64,000 bases of DNA. Origin: Hydrogenophaga sp. PAMC20947 (GTDB lineage Bacteria; Pseudomonadota; Gammaproteobacteria; Burkholderiales; Burkholderiaceae_C). Under the pieces are notes generated by a model. It was not told the origin of the DNA and ran no database searches. It was given only the letters and a program-made list of their open reading frames with translations. The DNA is taken from the NCBI RefSeq assembly GCF_004795855.1, contig NZ_CP039252.1, positions 1,116,001-1,180,000 on the forward strand. Reading direction: 5' to 3'. The translations under genes were made by a program, and so were the position numbers. Below, piece after piece: positions 17,801-27,117 of this stretch. Position 1 is the stretch's first letter. Every line of letters starts with the position of its first letter.

Positions 17801-18792
17801 CCCTCAAGCTGGAGACCCTGCGGCCGGGCCCAGCCGAGCCAGCCGCCCAGGGGCAAGACAAGCTGAGCAAAAGTGCTGCGCCAAAGAAAACCAACGCTGT
17901 TGCGCCCACAAATGCCAACGTGCGCCACACGAGTTGGGATTTCGGTGAGCTGCCCGAGCTGATGGAGATCAGCAAAGGCGGGCAGACGCTGATCGGATTT
18001 CCTGCGTTGATCGATCTGGGTGACGCGGTGGCGATTGAAGTGTTTGACGAGCCCGAAATGGCCATGGACAAGCACCGCGAAGGCTTGCGCCGGCTCTTTT
18101 CCTTGCAGATCAAGGACGCGTTGAAATACCTGGAGAAAAACCTGCCCGGTCTGCAAACGATGGCCGCGGCCTACATGCAAGTGGGCAAGACAGACAGTGG
18201 TTCTGGCGGTGGCACGCAAGAGGAGTTGCGTAACCAGATCATTGAGCTGGCGCTGGACCGCGCTTTCCTGATCGAGCCTTTGCCGACCGACGAAATGGCA
18301 TTCAAGAAGCGGGTGGATGAAGGGCGAGGGCGGCTGACGCTGATCGCGACCGAGATCGCGCGCCACGCAGGCACGATTTTGCTCGAATATGGCGCTGCTG
18401 CTCGCAAGCTGAAAGACAGCAAATCATCGGGTGACATGGTGAGCGATGTGGCGCAGCAGCTGCAGCGCCTGGTGCCCAAGCGGTTCTTGGTCAGCACACC
18501 TTACGCGCAGTTGCACCACTTTCCGCGCTACCTCAAGGCGGTGCAGGCGCGCATCGACAAGGCCCGAGCCGATCCGGCGCGAGACGCCGCCAAGCTGGCC
18601 GAGCTGCGGCCGCAAGACCAGCGTTTCTGGCGGCTGGTGGCCGAGCGCAAAGGGGTGCAAGACGCACGATTGCAGGAGGTGCGTTGGTTGCTGGAAGAGT
18701 TGCGCGTGAGTTTCTTTGCGCAAGAGTTGCGCACGCCTCAACCGGTGAGTCTCAAGCGGTTGGACAAGGCCTGGGCCCAGCTCAACAGCTGA
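14851..18792 (+). CDS. hrpA: ATP-dependent RNA helicase HrpA
   Basis: 1313 residues, the length of HrpA proteins. Motif I GETGSGKTTQLPK is at about residues 52-64, the DEAH box DEAHERS at about 160-166, motif III SAT at about 192, and motif VI QRAGRCGR at about 363-370, followed by the HA2 and OB domains and the long DUF3418 C-terminal half. It unwinds RNA and is linked to rescue of stalled translation and mRNA processing. It stands alone on the plus strand. Confidence 0.97.
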   Translation: MSLSDSVRPPPQPQRAAVTPAASLKIEFPESLPVSARREEIERAMRENQVVIVCGETGSGKTTQLPKIALLMGRGKLNAKPGQRGQLIGHTQPRRIAASSVAKRIADELKTPLGDVVGFKVRFQDRLSKDASVKLMTDGILLAETQTDPDLRNYDTIIIDEAHERSLNIDFLLGYLRQLLPRRPDLKVVVTSATIDADRFAQYFTSKKGPAPVIQVSGRTFPVEVRFRPFEESREYDLNAAIADGVDELWRSPQGGDILIFLPGEREIREATDHLRKHLSHQPVFRNAEVLPLFARLSQTEQDRIFQDHSGRRIVLATNVAETSLTVPGIRYVIDAGTARVKRYSFRQKVEQLMVEPISQAAANQRAGRCGRVADGICIRLYDEAGFNGRPRFTDPEILRSSLAGVILRMKALRLGAVEDFAFIEPPQKRAIVDGYQLLNELGAVDDDNALTRIGETLSRLPLDPKVGRMLLEAKERGALDEALVIASALSVQDVRDRPLEKQAQADQAHAKFDDEKSEFSGTLKLWKWLEQSKGGHGTDHKLSHRQFESVLRENFINVRRLREWRDIHSQLHTVVAEHKWVINTQPAGYEQLHLSMLSGLLGNLGQKNDAEDWYLGARGIKFYRHPGANLSKKPGRWIVAAELVETTRLFGRGIAAIEPQWLEQVGSHLIKKQLLDPHWEKKAAQVTALERATLYGLVVYHNRRTDYGRVDPAGAREIFIREALVAGEWETRLPFLAANQKLVKQVAELEHKSRRQDVLVDDELIFAFYDAQIPADVFSGSSFERWYKDAHRLNPKLLLLTKEELMRHEAAGITTQSFPKTLRLGGVDCACAYLHEPGDARDGLSVTVPIFALNQVSEERCDWLVPGMLKDKVQTLLKTLHQRPRSRLVPLPATAEKFTAALTDPAVFGGGSLMDALLKLVRDATSLDIVRNDIKVDMVSQHHFMHLRVVDEHGRQLGQGRNLGALKAELGSQARGAFQALASLKLETLRPGPAEPAAQGQDKLSKSAAPKKTNAVAPTNANVRHTSWDFGELPELMEISKGGQTLIGFPALIDLGDAVAIEVFDEPEMAMDKHREGLRRLFSLQIKDALKYLEKNLPGLQTMAAAYMQVGKTDSGSGGGTQEELRNQIIELALDRAFLIEPLPTDEMAFKKRVDEGRGRLTLIATEIARHAGTILLEYGAAARKLKDSKSSGDMVSDVAQQLQRLVPKRFLVSTPYAQLHHFPRYLKAVQARIDKARADPARDAAKLAELRPQDQRFWRLVAERKGVQDARLQEVRWLLEELRVSFFAQELRTPQPVSLKRLDKAWAQLNS

Positions 18793-18856
18793 GCCGGGCC
18801 AGCCCGGTCTGTTCGCCGGGCCGCATTCAGCGCCATGGCAGGGCCGGGGTCAAGGC

Positions 18857-19843
18857 TCACCGCGCTGCCAACGCGACCCGACCTGTAGCCACGCCCAGGG
18901 TGTCGTCGGCCTGGAGCCGCGCCAACACGCTTTGAGCGTCTGCCTGGGTTGCCAGGTCGTTGATCCGGACTTCGTAGCGGCCCTGTTTTTCGACCATGTC
19001 TGCCGGGTAACCGGCGGCTTGCAGTCGATCGCGCTGGGTCGACCCTGCGCCAGCAGACCTGTGCAGCCCAGCGACCGTGCGCCAGCGCCCACCTTCCAGC
19101 AACACCCCGGTACCCGCCTTGAGTTCGGCTTGGGCAATGAACTTCATCAACTCCCGGGGTGTGGCCTGGCCCGCGGGCTGCTCGGACTGGCCTGTGCGTG
19201 TGACCCAGAATGCGCCAGGCTGGCCCAGCTCAATGTCTGGCCGTTGGTCGCGTTCGACAACGACCCGGCCTTCAAACAGGCACACGGCGTCGTGGTTGGA
19301 GTCGGTCATGCTCCAGAAATCGGTGCCGCGAATGCCGACCGTGGCCGTCGCGAGCTTTAGATTGATGTTGCGGGTGTGGCCCAAGGCCTTGCTGGTGTAG
19401 TCGGTAGCGTAGCGGAACACGCCTGTGATCAGGCGCAAGACGGAAGTGATCTCGGACGGGCCAGCCACGCCTTGCTGTTTCTCGGCCAAGGTTTCGATCA
19501 AAAATTCGGTCTTTTCCCCAAGTTTGATGACGCTGCGGTCGGACAGACGCAACAGCATGCGAGAGCCTTCGGCTGTGACCGCTTTATCGTTGGCACGCAG
19601 CCGCTGTCCCGGTTGTGCGGGGCGGCGTTGCCCATTGCGCTCCACCCAGGCCGGCACCTGGACCGCCTCGATCACGGTCTCGGTCTCGGTGGGGGTCGCG
19701 GCATGCGCCACTGGGCTCAGGGAGGACAGCGTTGTGACCAAGGCCAGAGCAGCGATGGTGCTCAGCATCATGCGTCGGTGGAGGCGGGTGCCGGGCAAGA
19801 CCAGGCGTTGAAAAGGGGTGCCGGAGGCGGCAATAGCTGGCAT
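18857..19843 (-). CDS. Exported FecR-domain and SPOR-domain protein
   Basis: 328 residues from the ATG at 19843, preceded by AAAGGA at the right distance. A long n-region and hydrophobic segment ending SPVAHAA indicate Sec export to the periplasm; an inner ATG at 19771 would give a shorter signal peptide. The middle is a FecR-like beta domain (GSRMLLRLSDRSVIKLGEKT; TVGIRGTDFW) and the last 70 residues look like a SPOR peptidoglycan-binding domain (DMVEKQGRYEVRINDLATQA). A periplasmic sensor or wall-associated role is inferred; no sigma-factor or TonB partner is adjacent. Confidence 0.82.
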   Translation of the reverse strand: MPAIAASGTPFQRLVLPGTRLHRRMMLSTIAALALVTTLSSLSPVAHAATPTETETVIEAVQVPAWVERNGQRRPAQPGQRLRANDKAVTAEGSRMLLRLSDRSVIKLGEKTEFLIETLAEKQQGVAGPSEITSVLRLITGVFRYATDYTSKALGHTRNINLKLATATVGIRGTDFWSMTDSNHDAVCLFEGRVVVERDQRPDIELGQPGAFWVTRTGQSEQPAGQATPRELMKFIAQAELKAGTGVLLEGGRWRTVAGLHRSAGAGSTQRDRLQAAGYPADMVEKQGRYEVRINDLATQADAQSVLARLQADDTLGVATGRVALAAR

Positions 19844-19987
19844 GGGTCGTCCTTTGGCGTCGTGTTTGCGCGCTGTATCGGCAAATGCACGGTATGGTTG
19901 AGGTACGCAGCCTAAGGTCAAACGGATGCGCTTTCAGGCGCAAAAAATGCTATTGGCGGGCCGAAATCCTTGCCTGCGTGACAAGCA

Positions 19988-21169
19988 TCACAGGCTGGCG
20001 AGTCGCTTCAGTGCAGCTTGTAAGGTGTCATCGCGCTTGGCAAAGCAAAAGCGCACCACCTTTTGATCGAATCCGTTGCCATAAAAGGCCGACAAAGGAA
20101 TGGCCGCCACACCCACTTCGCGGGTCAACCATTGGCAGAACTCGGCTTCGGGCAGGTCGCGCTCGGGCACCGCCAAGTCTTCGATTCCCACGCACTGGAA
20201 GTAGGTCCCTTGCCCTGGCAGCAGGCGAAACCGTGTGCCGCTCAAGCCCTGGCGGAACAGGTCGCGCTTGCGCTGGTAAAACCCGGACAACTCCAGATAG
20301 GGCGCAGGGGTGACCATGTAGGTCGCCAGCGCATGTTGCATCGGGGTGTTCACGGTGAACACATTGAACTGATGCACCTTGCGAAATTCGGCCATCAATG
20401 GCGCGGGTGCGACCACGGTACCGATCTTCCATCCGGTCACGTGGTAGGTCTTTCCGAAGCTGCTGACAATGAAGGCGCGTGCCGCCAGACCGGGAAAGCG
20501 CGCTGCGCTCTGGTGCTGTTCGCCGTCGAAGACCATGTGTTCGTACACCTCGTCGCTGATGAGCACGATGTTGGTCGGTTGCAGCAGGTCTTGCAGCGCC
20601 AGCATGTCGGGTTCACTCCACACCTGACCGCTGGGGTTGTGGGGGCTGTTGATGATGAGTGCGCGGGTGCGAGGCGTGATGGCCGCACCGATGGCGCCAA
20701 AATCGGGCCGGAAGCTGCCCGGCGTGAGCGGCACGCGCACCACCACGCCCCCGGCCAGCTCGATGTTGGGCACGTAGCTGTCGTAACAAGGCTCCAGCAC
20801 AATGACTTCATCGCCCGGATGCACCACCGCCAAAATGGCAGTCAAGATGGCCTGGGTGGCCCCCGCGGTCACCGTGATGTCGGTTGCCGGATCGCAAGTG
20901 AGCCCATACAAAGCCAACATTTTGTCGGCCATGGCCTGCCGCAAGGCGGGAACGCCGGGCATGGGGGGATACTGGTTGTGCCCTGCCTGCATGGCCGCCG
21001 TCACAGCATCCACCAGCACCGGGTCGCAATCAAAATCCGGGAACCCCTGGCCCAGATTCACCGCACCCGTGTCAGCGGCCAAGGCCGACATGACGGAAAA
21101 AATGGTCGTGCCCACATTGGGCAGGCGGGAAACGAGGGTTGGCGTGAAAGCGGGATCTGGAGCAGACAT
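19988..21169 (-). CDS. PLP-dependent aminotransferase, methionine aminotransferase (YbdL) type
   Basis: 393 residues, fold-type I. NLGQGFPDFDCD near the start, the Asn-Pro-His motif NSPHNPSG at about 174-181, DEVYEHMVF, and the Schiff-base lysine in SSFGKTYHVTGWKIG at about 241 are present. The sequence is closest to the YbdL/kynurenine-aminotransferase-like group that transaminates methionine with 2-oxo-4-methylthiobutanoate. Its position next to cysB hints at sulfur amino-acid metabolism but no operon link is visible; 126 bp separates them. Confidence 0.88.
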   Translation of the reverse strand: MSAPDPAFTPTLVSRLPNVGTTIFSVMSALAADTGAVNLGQGFPDFDCDPVLVDAVTAAMQAGHNQYPPMPGVPALRQAMADKMLALYGLTCDPATDITVTAGATQAILTAILAVVHPGDEVIVLEPCYDSYVPNIELAGGVVVRVPLTPGSFRPDFGAIGAAITPRTRALIINSPHNPSGQVWSEPDMLALQDLLQPTNIVLISDEVYEHMVFDGEQHQSAARFPGLAARAFIVSSFGKTYHVTGWKIGTVVAPAPLMAEFRKVHQFNVFTVNTPMQHALATYMVTPAPYLELSGFYQRKRDLFRQGLSGTRFRLLPGQGTYFQCVGIEDLAVPERDLPEAEFCQWLTREVGVAAIPLSAFYGNGFDQKVVRFCFAKRDDTLQAALKRLASL

Positions 21170-21294
21170 GTCAAATCAAAAAAAATACAGCAGAAAAGAT
21201 GGGAAGCTAAACCTATGGCCGCGCGGAACCGCCCTCCGACAGGCTCAGGACTGGCCCCCTGGGGGCGTGATTCGCGCAGCGTGGCGCAGGGGGA

Positions 21295-22242
21295 TCAAAG
21301 TTCGTAATCGTCCGGTGTGCCGCTCATGGCCCGCAAAATTAGATCCCGTGAAAGGCGGTCGCTCAGCAGCTCGGCAAAGCGCAACACAAACTGCCTGAGA
21401 TAGGCCCCGCGCTTGAAGGCAACTCGGGCCAGGTTGTGGCCAAACAGCGCACCCATGGGTCGAGAGACGAGGTCGGGGTTGATGTTGTTTTCCCCCTGCA
21501 TGGCCATCTCGGCCACGATGCCCACCCCCATGCCCAGCTTGACATAGGTTTTGATCACATCGGAGTCGATCGCTTCGAGCACCACATTGGGCTTCAGGTG
21601 CCGCAAGGCAAAGGCCTGATCGATGCGGGTGCGCCCCGTGAAGCTGGGGTGATAAGTTACCAGGGGCAAGGGCGCGAGGTCTTCCAGCGTGATGCGTTCC
21701 TGGGCGGCAAGCGGGTGGTCAAAGGGAAATACGAGGACGTGCTGCCATTCGTAGCAGGGCAGGGTGATGAGCTCCGGATAGTTCAACAGCGATTCGGTGG
21801 CCACGCCAATTTCAGCCACTTCTTCCAGCAGCATTTTGGCCACTTGATCGGGCGATCCCTGGTGCAGACTCACCCCCACTTTGGGGTATGCCTGACGCAA
21901 CTTGGAGACCGGCCCGGGCAAGACATAGCGCGCCTGGGTGTGTGTGGTGGCTATGGAGAGGGTGCCACTGTCCTGGGCCGAATACTGTTCGCCGATGCGT
22001 TTGAGGTTGTTCACCTCACGCAAGATGATTTCAATGCTTTTCAACACCTGGACGCCCGGCTCGGTCACCCGCTTGATGCGCTTGCCGTGCCGCGCAAATA
22101 TCTCGATGCCCAGCTCGTCTTCCAATTCGATGATGGACTTGGAGACACCCGGTTGCGAGGTGTGCAGCGCTTTGGCTGCTTCGGTGAGGTTGAGGTTTCT
22201 CCGCACCGCTTCCTGAACAAACCGGAACTGGTGCAGATTCAT
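21295..22242 (-). CDS. cysB: LysR-type transcriptional regulator CysB
   Basis: 315 residues. The N-terminal winged helix-turn-helix (LTEAAKALHTSQPGVSKSI at about 19-37) and the CysB-type start MNLHQFRFVQEAVRRNLN are diagnostic; the rest is the periplasmic-binding-like effector domain. CysB activates sulfate assimilation genes when O- or N-acetylserine is present, and the cys cluster at 1-5222 is the likely target. The ATG overlaps the stop of the sirohydrochlorin chelatase upstream (ATGA), so the two are coupled. Confidence 0.95.
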   Translation of the reverse strand: MNLHQFRFVQEAVRRNLNLTEAAKALHTSQPGVSKSIIELEDELGIEIFARHGKRIKRVTEPGVQVLKSIEIILREVNNLKRIGEQYSAQDSGTLSIATTHTQARYVLPGPVSKLRQAYPKVGVSLHQGSPDQVAKMLLEEVAEIGVATESLLNYPELITLPCYEWQHVLVFPFDHPLAAQERITLEDLAPLPLVTYHPSFTGRTRIDQAFALRHLKPNVVLEAIDSDVIKTYVKLGMGVGIVAEMAMQGENNINPDLVSRPMGALFGHNLARVAFKRGAYLRQFVLRFAELLSDRLSRDLILRAMSGTPDDYEL

Positions 22243-22603
22243 TTCACCGTTTCCAGCGCAATTCGAGCCAGCAGGTCGGTCAAGCGGGGGTCTTCTCCGG
22301 CGGTTGCCAAGCGCTCAAAAGTGATCGTGGGATGCTTGTGCTGCAAGACCTGCAGCAGTTCAGGCAGATCTTCCCGTGCGTGTTTTCCCATGCCAAAAAA
22401 AGCGGCAGGATGCGCAGGCGGGTGGCCCCTTGGGAAATCAGATCCTGGGAGGCTGTGGCCAGATCGGGCTCACTCAATTCAAGGTAGGCACAGGTTACCG
22501 CTACCTTCGCGTCTTGAGCTGCAATCTGCCGGGCAACGGCTTCGACCGGCCCACGCCACAGCGGGTCGCGGGACCCATGGGCAAAAACAATCACACCCAA
22601 CAT
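22239..22603 (-). pseudogene. cbiX: Short sirohydrochlorin chelatase CbiX/SirB, apparent frameshift in a 7-A run
   Basis: Begins at the ATG at 22603 with a strong AGGAGGTGATG ribosome site. MLGVIVFAHGSRDPLWRGPV and AVTCAYLELSEPDLATAS are typical of the ~120-residue CbiX-S/SirB chelatases that insert Fe or Co into sirohydrochlorin. The frame breaks inside LPLF at the seven-A run at 22394-22400: one more base would give LPLFFGMGKHAREDLPELL and continue to a TGA that overlaps cysB, 121 residues in all. Either a sequencing error, a true pseudogene, or slippage at the run. Siroheme is the cofactor of CysI, which fits the CysB neighbourhood. Confidence 0.85.
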
Positions 22604-22607
22604 CACA

Positions 22608-23726
22608 TCACCTCCTGAGAACCAGCCAACCAAAAGCCCCGAGCGAAAACACCGAATAAATCATCGCCGGAGAAGCAGCCGCCAACCAGGGCTGCCACTG
22701 ATTGAGGTTGCCGATATAACCAAACACATTGTTCAGCAAAAAGAAACTGATGCCGATCATGACACCGCCGAAGACGTAGCCAGTGATGCTGCCAGAGCGG
22801 AAATGCAAGTACGCAAAGGGCAGGGCGAGCACCACCATCACCAGGCAGCTCAATGGATAAAACACTTTGCGCCAGAACTCAATTTCGTAGCGTTGTGCGG
22901 TCTGACCATTGGCGTCCAGATGCTGGATATAAGCATAGAGGTCGGTGGTGCGCATGCGCTCAGGCTTGAGCAAGGCCACCGAAACCATCTCTGCGGATAT
23001 GGAGCTGGGCCATCGGTATTCGGGCAGCTCGCTGCGCACAATGCGGGCAGACTGTTTGCCCGGCGCTTCGAACACGCGCCGCTGCACAGATTTGAGAGCC
23101 CAGGTCTCATCTGCGCCGATTTGCCCACTCTCGGCCTCAGTGGTCGAGACCAGCGATCCCTGGTTATCAAACTCGAAGATCCGCACTTCACCCAAGGAGC
23201 CCCTGGGTGAGAGCGAGCCCACATTCACGGCAAAATTGCTGGCAGTCTGCTTTTCTTTCAACCAGGCGCCCGTCTGTCCGAGACTGATGCGCCCCTGGTA
23301 GCGAGCTTTGAGCAGCTGGGCTGTCTTGTCAGCCAGGGGTGCCACATAGTCACCCACGGCAAAGGTGAGGGCGACAAACAACAGCCCCAGGCCCAGCAGC
23401 AATCGCAGTGCCTTCCAGGGGCCGAGTCCGCTGGTGCGCAAGATCGTGTATTCCGAGGTCTGCGCAAAGCGCGCCAGCACGGCAATGGATCCGATCAACA
23501 CCGAGATGGGCATCAACTCGTAAACCCGATTCGGCATGAGCAAGGCGACATAGAGCAGCGCGTGGCGCACCTCGTATACCACCTCGGGTTGCAAGCGTGA
23601 TGGCTTGCCCAGAGAGCCCAGCTCCTCGACAAAATCAAAAAAGAAAAACAGGGATAGGAAGGCCAACAACACAAAACCTGTGGTGATCAAGACCTCGCGG
23701 TAGATCAGTCGCCGAATGGTTTTCAT
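22608..23726 (-). CDS. lptG: LPS export ABC transporter permease LptG
   Basis: 372 residues from the ATG at 23726 (MKTIRRLIYREVLITTGFVL). Three hydrophobic helices at each end surround a periplasmic beta-jellyroll-like middle (residues ~135-265), the layout of LptG. With LptF and LptB2 it extracts lipopolysaccharide from the inner membrane. It overlaps lptF by 4 bp (ATGA), showing a coupled lptFG operon. The stop is 5 bp from the start of cbiX. Confidence 0.95.
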   Translation of the reverse strand: MKTIRRLIYREVLITTGFVLLAFLSLFFFFDFVEELGSLGKPSRLQPEVVYEVRHALLYVALLMPNRVYELMPISVLIGSIAVLARFAQTSEYTILRTSGLGPWKALRLLLGLGLLFVALTFAVGDYVAPLADKTAQLLKARYQGRISLGQTGAWLKEKQTASNFAVNVGSLSPRGSLGEVRIFEFDNQGSLVSTTEAESGQIGADETWALKSVQRRVFEAPGKQSARIVRSELPEYRWPSSISAEMVSVALLKPERMRTTDLYAYIQHLDANGQTAQRYEIEFWRKVFYPLSCLVMVVLALPFAYLHFRSGSITGYVFGGVMIGISFFLLNNVFGYIGNLNQWQPWLAAASPAMIYSVFSLGAFGWLVLRR

Positions 23727-24844
23727 GCTGCGGCTCCAGTGGGTGCGCCGCGACGCAAGATTCGTTGTGTCCAGCCTCTGAAGCTGAAGTTGCGGTGGCG
23801 TTTGAACAGCCAAAGGACGCACAGGACAAACACAGTTCCATGGAGCGCTACCAGCAACTGCACCACGCTCATCTGCCCAGTGCTCACTGTGCGCTGGCCG
23901 ATGTTGAGCAGGTTGAAATACACGACGAAGGCAAACAGGGTGAACATCATGTTTCCGCCGCGCCCCGCCCGGGGGTTGCTCACTGTGGTGGCCACGGCCA
24001 ACAGCACAAGATTGACAGCCGTCAGAGCCACGCCGATGCGCCAGACGAGCTCCCCTTTGTTCGGGAGACTGGGCTCGTTGATCAAACGCCAGGTGGTTCG
24101 GGCTTTGAGCGCGTCGCTGCTCACGCCGCGGACTTTGGTGGCGCCGATCTGGGCCCCGTACTCCTCAAAGTCACTGACTTTTGTGCGTCCGGTTTTTGCG
24201 TCGACTTCCAGGCGCTGCCCCTTGCGCAACACAAGGTATGACTGATCGCCCACGTTCTCCACACGCCCGGAGCTGGCCGATGTCACGGTCTCCCGCCCAT
24301 CTTTTTCCAGGCTGGAGATGAAAACATTGCGCCCCTCAGCGCCGTCGGCCGTGTCTTTGTCGATAAAAAAGACCCGCCGCCCGCTAGACGATTCCTGGAA
24401 CTGTCCTGGCGCAACGCGCTGCAAATCGCCGCGGCCGGTGAAGCGTGCGCTCAACTCTGCCGTCTGGCTGTTGGCCCAGGGCCAGACAAACAGAATCATC
24501 AGCGCGATCACCGCCAGAATGGGCCAGGCAAATCGGAAGACAGGGACCAGAAAGCCGGCGAGCGAGCGCCCACTGGAAAACCAGATGATCATCTCGCTGT
24601 CCCGGTACATGCGGGCCAGTGTCGACACCGTGGCAATGAACAGGGCCAGCGTCAGGATGGTCTGGGTGTAGCCGAGCACGGTGTAGCCCAACACCAGCAT
24701 CACTTCTTCCGGGTTGACGCTGCCCCTTGAGGCAGCACCCAGCGTACGGATCAGCAGCATTGTCAACACGATGGTGAACAAAACCACCAGGGTTGCGCCG
24801 AAACTGCGCGCCAGCTCGGTTCTTATTGAAGAATGGAATAACAT
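23723..24844 (-). CDS. lptF: LPS export ABC transporter permease LptF
   Basis: 373 residues from the ATG at 24844 (MLFHSSIRTELARSFGATL); upstream frame codons are not family-like. Same six-helix topology as LptG with a large periplasmic domain (about residues 115-260). It is divergent from pepA with only 27 bp between the two starts, so both promoters are packed into or beyond that gap. Confidence 0.95.
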   Translation of the reverse strand: MLFHSSIRTELARSFGATLVVLFTIVLTMLLIRTLGAASRGSVNPEEVMLVLGYTVLGYTQTILTLALFIATVSTLARMYRDSEMIIWFSSGRSLAGFLVPVFRFAWPILAVIALMILFVWPWANSQTAELSARFTGRGDLQRVAPGQFQESSSGRRVFFIDKDTADGAEGRNVFISSLEKDGRETVTSASSGRVENVGDQSYLVLRKGQRLEVDAKTGRTKVSDFEEYGAQIGATKVRGVSSDALKARTTWRLINEPSLPNKGELVWRIGVALTAVNLVLLAVATTVSNPRAGRGGNMMFTLFAFVVYFNLLNIGQRTVSTGQMSVVQLLVALHGTVFVLCVLWLFKRHRNFSFRGWTQRILRRGAPTGAAA

Positions 24845-24871
24845 CGAAAAAATATTAAGGAATACACAATT

Positions 24872-26413
24872 ATGGACTTCGAACTCAAATCCCTTTCGCT
24901 TGCTCAGGCAGATAAGCTCGCCACCGATGCTTTGGTGGTTCTGGTGCCTGACACCCCTGCTTTGAGTTCTGAGGCTGCTTCGGCGCTGCTTGAACTCACC
25001 CAGGGTGTACTGAAGCAAGGGGATCTGGAGCAAGGCGTGGCCAAGGCGCTCATGTGTTACAGGCCCGCCGGTGTCAAGGCTACCCGCGTCGTGCTGGTAC
25101 GGGCAGGCGACGGGTCGCCTTCGTCGGTGCGCAAAGCCCTGCTCAGCGCGACCGCGCTGGTCAAAACCGCTGGTTTGAAGAAGATGGTGGTGTTCCTTGG
25201 TTTGCTGGAGTCAGAAACCGCAGCCATCCGCTCGGTCATGTTGGCCTGTGCCGATGCAACCTATGTCTACACCGCCACCAAGCCGACCGCCAAAGCGCGC
25301 ACCTTGACCAAGGTCACGATTGGCGTCATGGACGTGGCCGCCGCAAAAGGCGAGTTCAACATGGGGCAGGCGGCTTTGTCGGGCGTTGAGTTCGCCAAAG
25401 AGTGGGCCAATCGCCCGGGCAACCACGCCACGCCAACCATGCTCGCCGATGCAGCCCGTCAATTGGGGCGCAAACCCGGTATCAAGACCGAAGTGCTGGG
25501 CCTCAAAGAGGTTAAAGCACTGGGCATGGGCGCTTTCATGGCCGTTGCCCAAGGTTCCGCTGAGCCGCTCCGTTTCATCGTGATGCACTACACCGGAGCC
25601 GCCAAGACCAGCGCCCCGGTGGTGCTGGTGGGCAAGGGCGTCACATTCGATACCGGTGGCATTTCGATCAAGCCAGCTGGCGAAATGGATGAGATGAAGT
25701 ACGACATGGGTGGCGCCGCAAGTGTCCTGGGTACCTTTGCCGCACTGGCCGAGCTCAAGCCGGCCATCAATGTGGTGGGCATCATTCCCAGCTGCGAGAA
25801 CATGCCCGATGGCCTGGCCATCAAGCCCGGAGATGTGGTCACCAGTATGAGCGGGCAAACCATCGAAATCCTGAACACCGATGCAGAAGGCCGGCTGATT
25901 CTTTGTGACGCTCTGACCTATGCGGCCCGATTCAAGCCCCGCTGCGTTATCGACATTGCCACCTTGACCGGGGCCTGCGTCGTTGCACTGGGCGCGGTGC
26001 GTTCCGGTCTTTTCTCCGCGAACGATGATCTGGCCGATGCGCTGGCTGCGGCGGGCGAACGGTCGCAGGACCTGTGCTGGCGCATGCCGCTGGACGACGA
26101 GTACAGCGAAGGGCTCAAGTCCAATTTCGCAGACATGGGCAACGTGGCGGGTCGCGCCGGCGGTGCCATCACAGCGGCCAAATTCTTGCAAAAATTCACC
26201 GGGACCCTAAATTGGGCCCACCTGGACAACGCTGGAACGGCGTGGAAGAGTGGAGCCGCCAAAGGTGCGACCGGTCGCCCTGTGCCCTTGCTGCTGCAAT
26301 TTCTGGCGGACCAGGCCAGCCAGACAGCAGCAGCGCCCCGCAAGAGCGTCAGCAAGCGCAAACCCGGTACTTCGGTCGCTGTCAAAGCAACGCGCAAGTC
26401 CGCCGCGCGGTGA
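24872..26413 (+). CDS. pepA: Leucyl aminopeptidase (PepA)
   Basis: 513 residues, M17 family. The signature NTDAEGRLIL is at about residues 334-343, preceded by the metal and catalytic Lys segment VGKGVTFDTGGISIKP at about 253-268. A hexameric cytosolic two-metal peptidase; in E. coli it also binds DNA at cer and carAB. The C-terminus carries a Lys/Arg-rich tail (RKSVSKRKPGTSVAVKATRK) longer than usual, possibly for nucleic acid contact. Confidence 0.96.
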   Translation: MDFELKSLSLAQADKLATDALVVLVPDTPALSSEAASALLELTQGVLKQGDLEQGVAKALMCYRPAGVKATRVVLVRAGDGSPSSVRKALLSATALVKTAGLKKMVVFLGLLESETAAIRSVMLACADATYVYTATKPTAKARTLTKVTIGVMDVAAAKGEFNMGQAALSGVEFAKEWANRPGNHATPTMLADAARQLGRKPGIKTEVLGLKEVKALGMGAFMAVAQGSAEPLRFIVMHYTGAAKTSAPVVLVGKGVTFDTGGISIKPAGEMDEMKYDMGGAASVLGTFAALAELKPAINVVGIIPSCENMPDGLAIKPGDVVTSMSGQTIEILNTDAEGRLILCDALTYAARFKPRCVIDIATLTGACVVALGAVRSGLFSANDDLADALAAAGERSQDLCWRMPLDDEYSEGLKSNFADMGNVAGRAGGAITAAKFLQKFTGTLNWAHLDNAGTAWKSGAAKGATGRPVPLLLQFLADQASQTAAAPRKSVSKRKPGTSVAVKATRKSAAR

Positions 26414-26470
26414 TGTTCATGCCGGGCAATCATTCGGCGGGGGGGGCGGCTTCTTCCACTGTCACGTCCC

Positions 26471-26917
26471 ATGCCTGATATCGCCTTTCACCTCAACGCA
26501 CCGGACAAGCTGGGTTACACCTGCCGTCTGTTGCGCAAGGCCCATGCGCGCGGTGCGCGGGTGGTCGTCTTTGGGTTGGAGAGCGAACTCACCCAGCTAG
26601 ATCAGGCGCTTTGGCGTCTGGAGGGCGCCGATTTTGTCCCCCACTGTGGGGATTCAGCTCCGTCCCATGTACAGAGAGCCTCGCCGATTTTTCTCACCGC
26701 GCAGGTTCCCTTGAGGCAGGACTTTGAGGCCAGCGTGTTGGTGAACCTGGATGCCGCCGTTCCAGAGGGTTTCGAGCGTTTTGAGCGCATCATTGAGGTG
26801 GTGACGGCCTTTGCGCCCGAGGTGGCTCAGGCCCGTGTTCGCTGGAAAGCTTACAAGTCCGGTGGTCAGGAACCGTATGCACACGATCTTGATCAGATTC
26901 GAGCGCCGAAGGCCTGA
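26471..26917 (+). CDS. holC: DNA polymerase III subunit chi
   Basis: 148 residues. IAFHLNAPDKLGYTCRLLRKA and HCGDSAPSHVQRASPIFL match HolC, which links the clamp loader to SSB. In beta-proteobacteria it follows pepA, as here (57-bp gap), and the two are probably one transcript. Confidence 0.95.
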   Translation: MPDIAFHLNAPDKLGYTCRLLRKAHARGARVVVFGLESELTQLDQALWRLEGADFVPHCGDSAPSHVQRASPIFLTAQVPLRQDFEASVLVNLDAAVPEGFERFERIIEVVTAFAPEVAQARVRWKAYKSGGQEPYAHDLDQIRAPKA

Positions 26918-27117
26918 GGCCCTGGCGTGTCCAGATATGTTGCAAATGTGTTGCTAATGGTGCATTCCGCCGTCTGATTCGGGTGGGGGCAAACCCGTAG
27001 TCCACTGCACTCTGATGGGTACACTCGCGTCACGGGTGTCTTTTTCGGTTATCTTTATGGGTGTGGAGAAAAAAGTTCCCTCCGCGTCTTAACTTTCATT
27101 CCTTTCTGAGGATCGCT

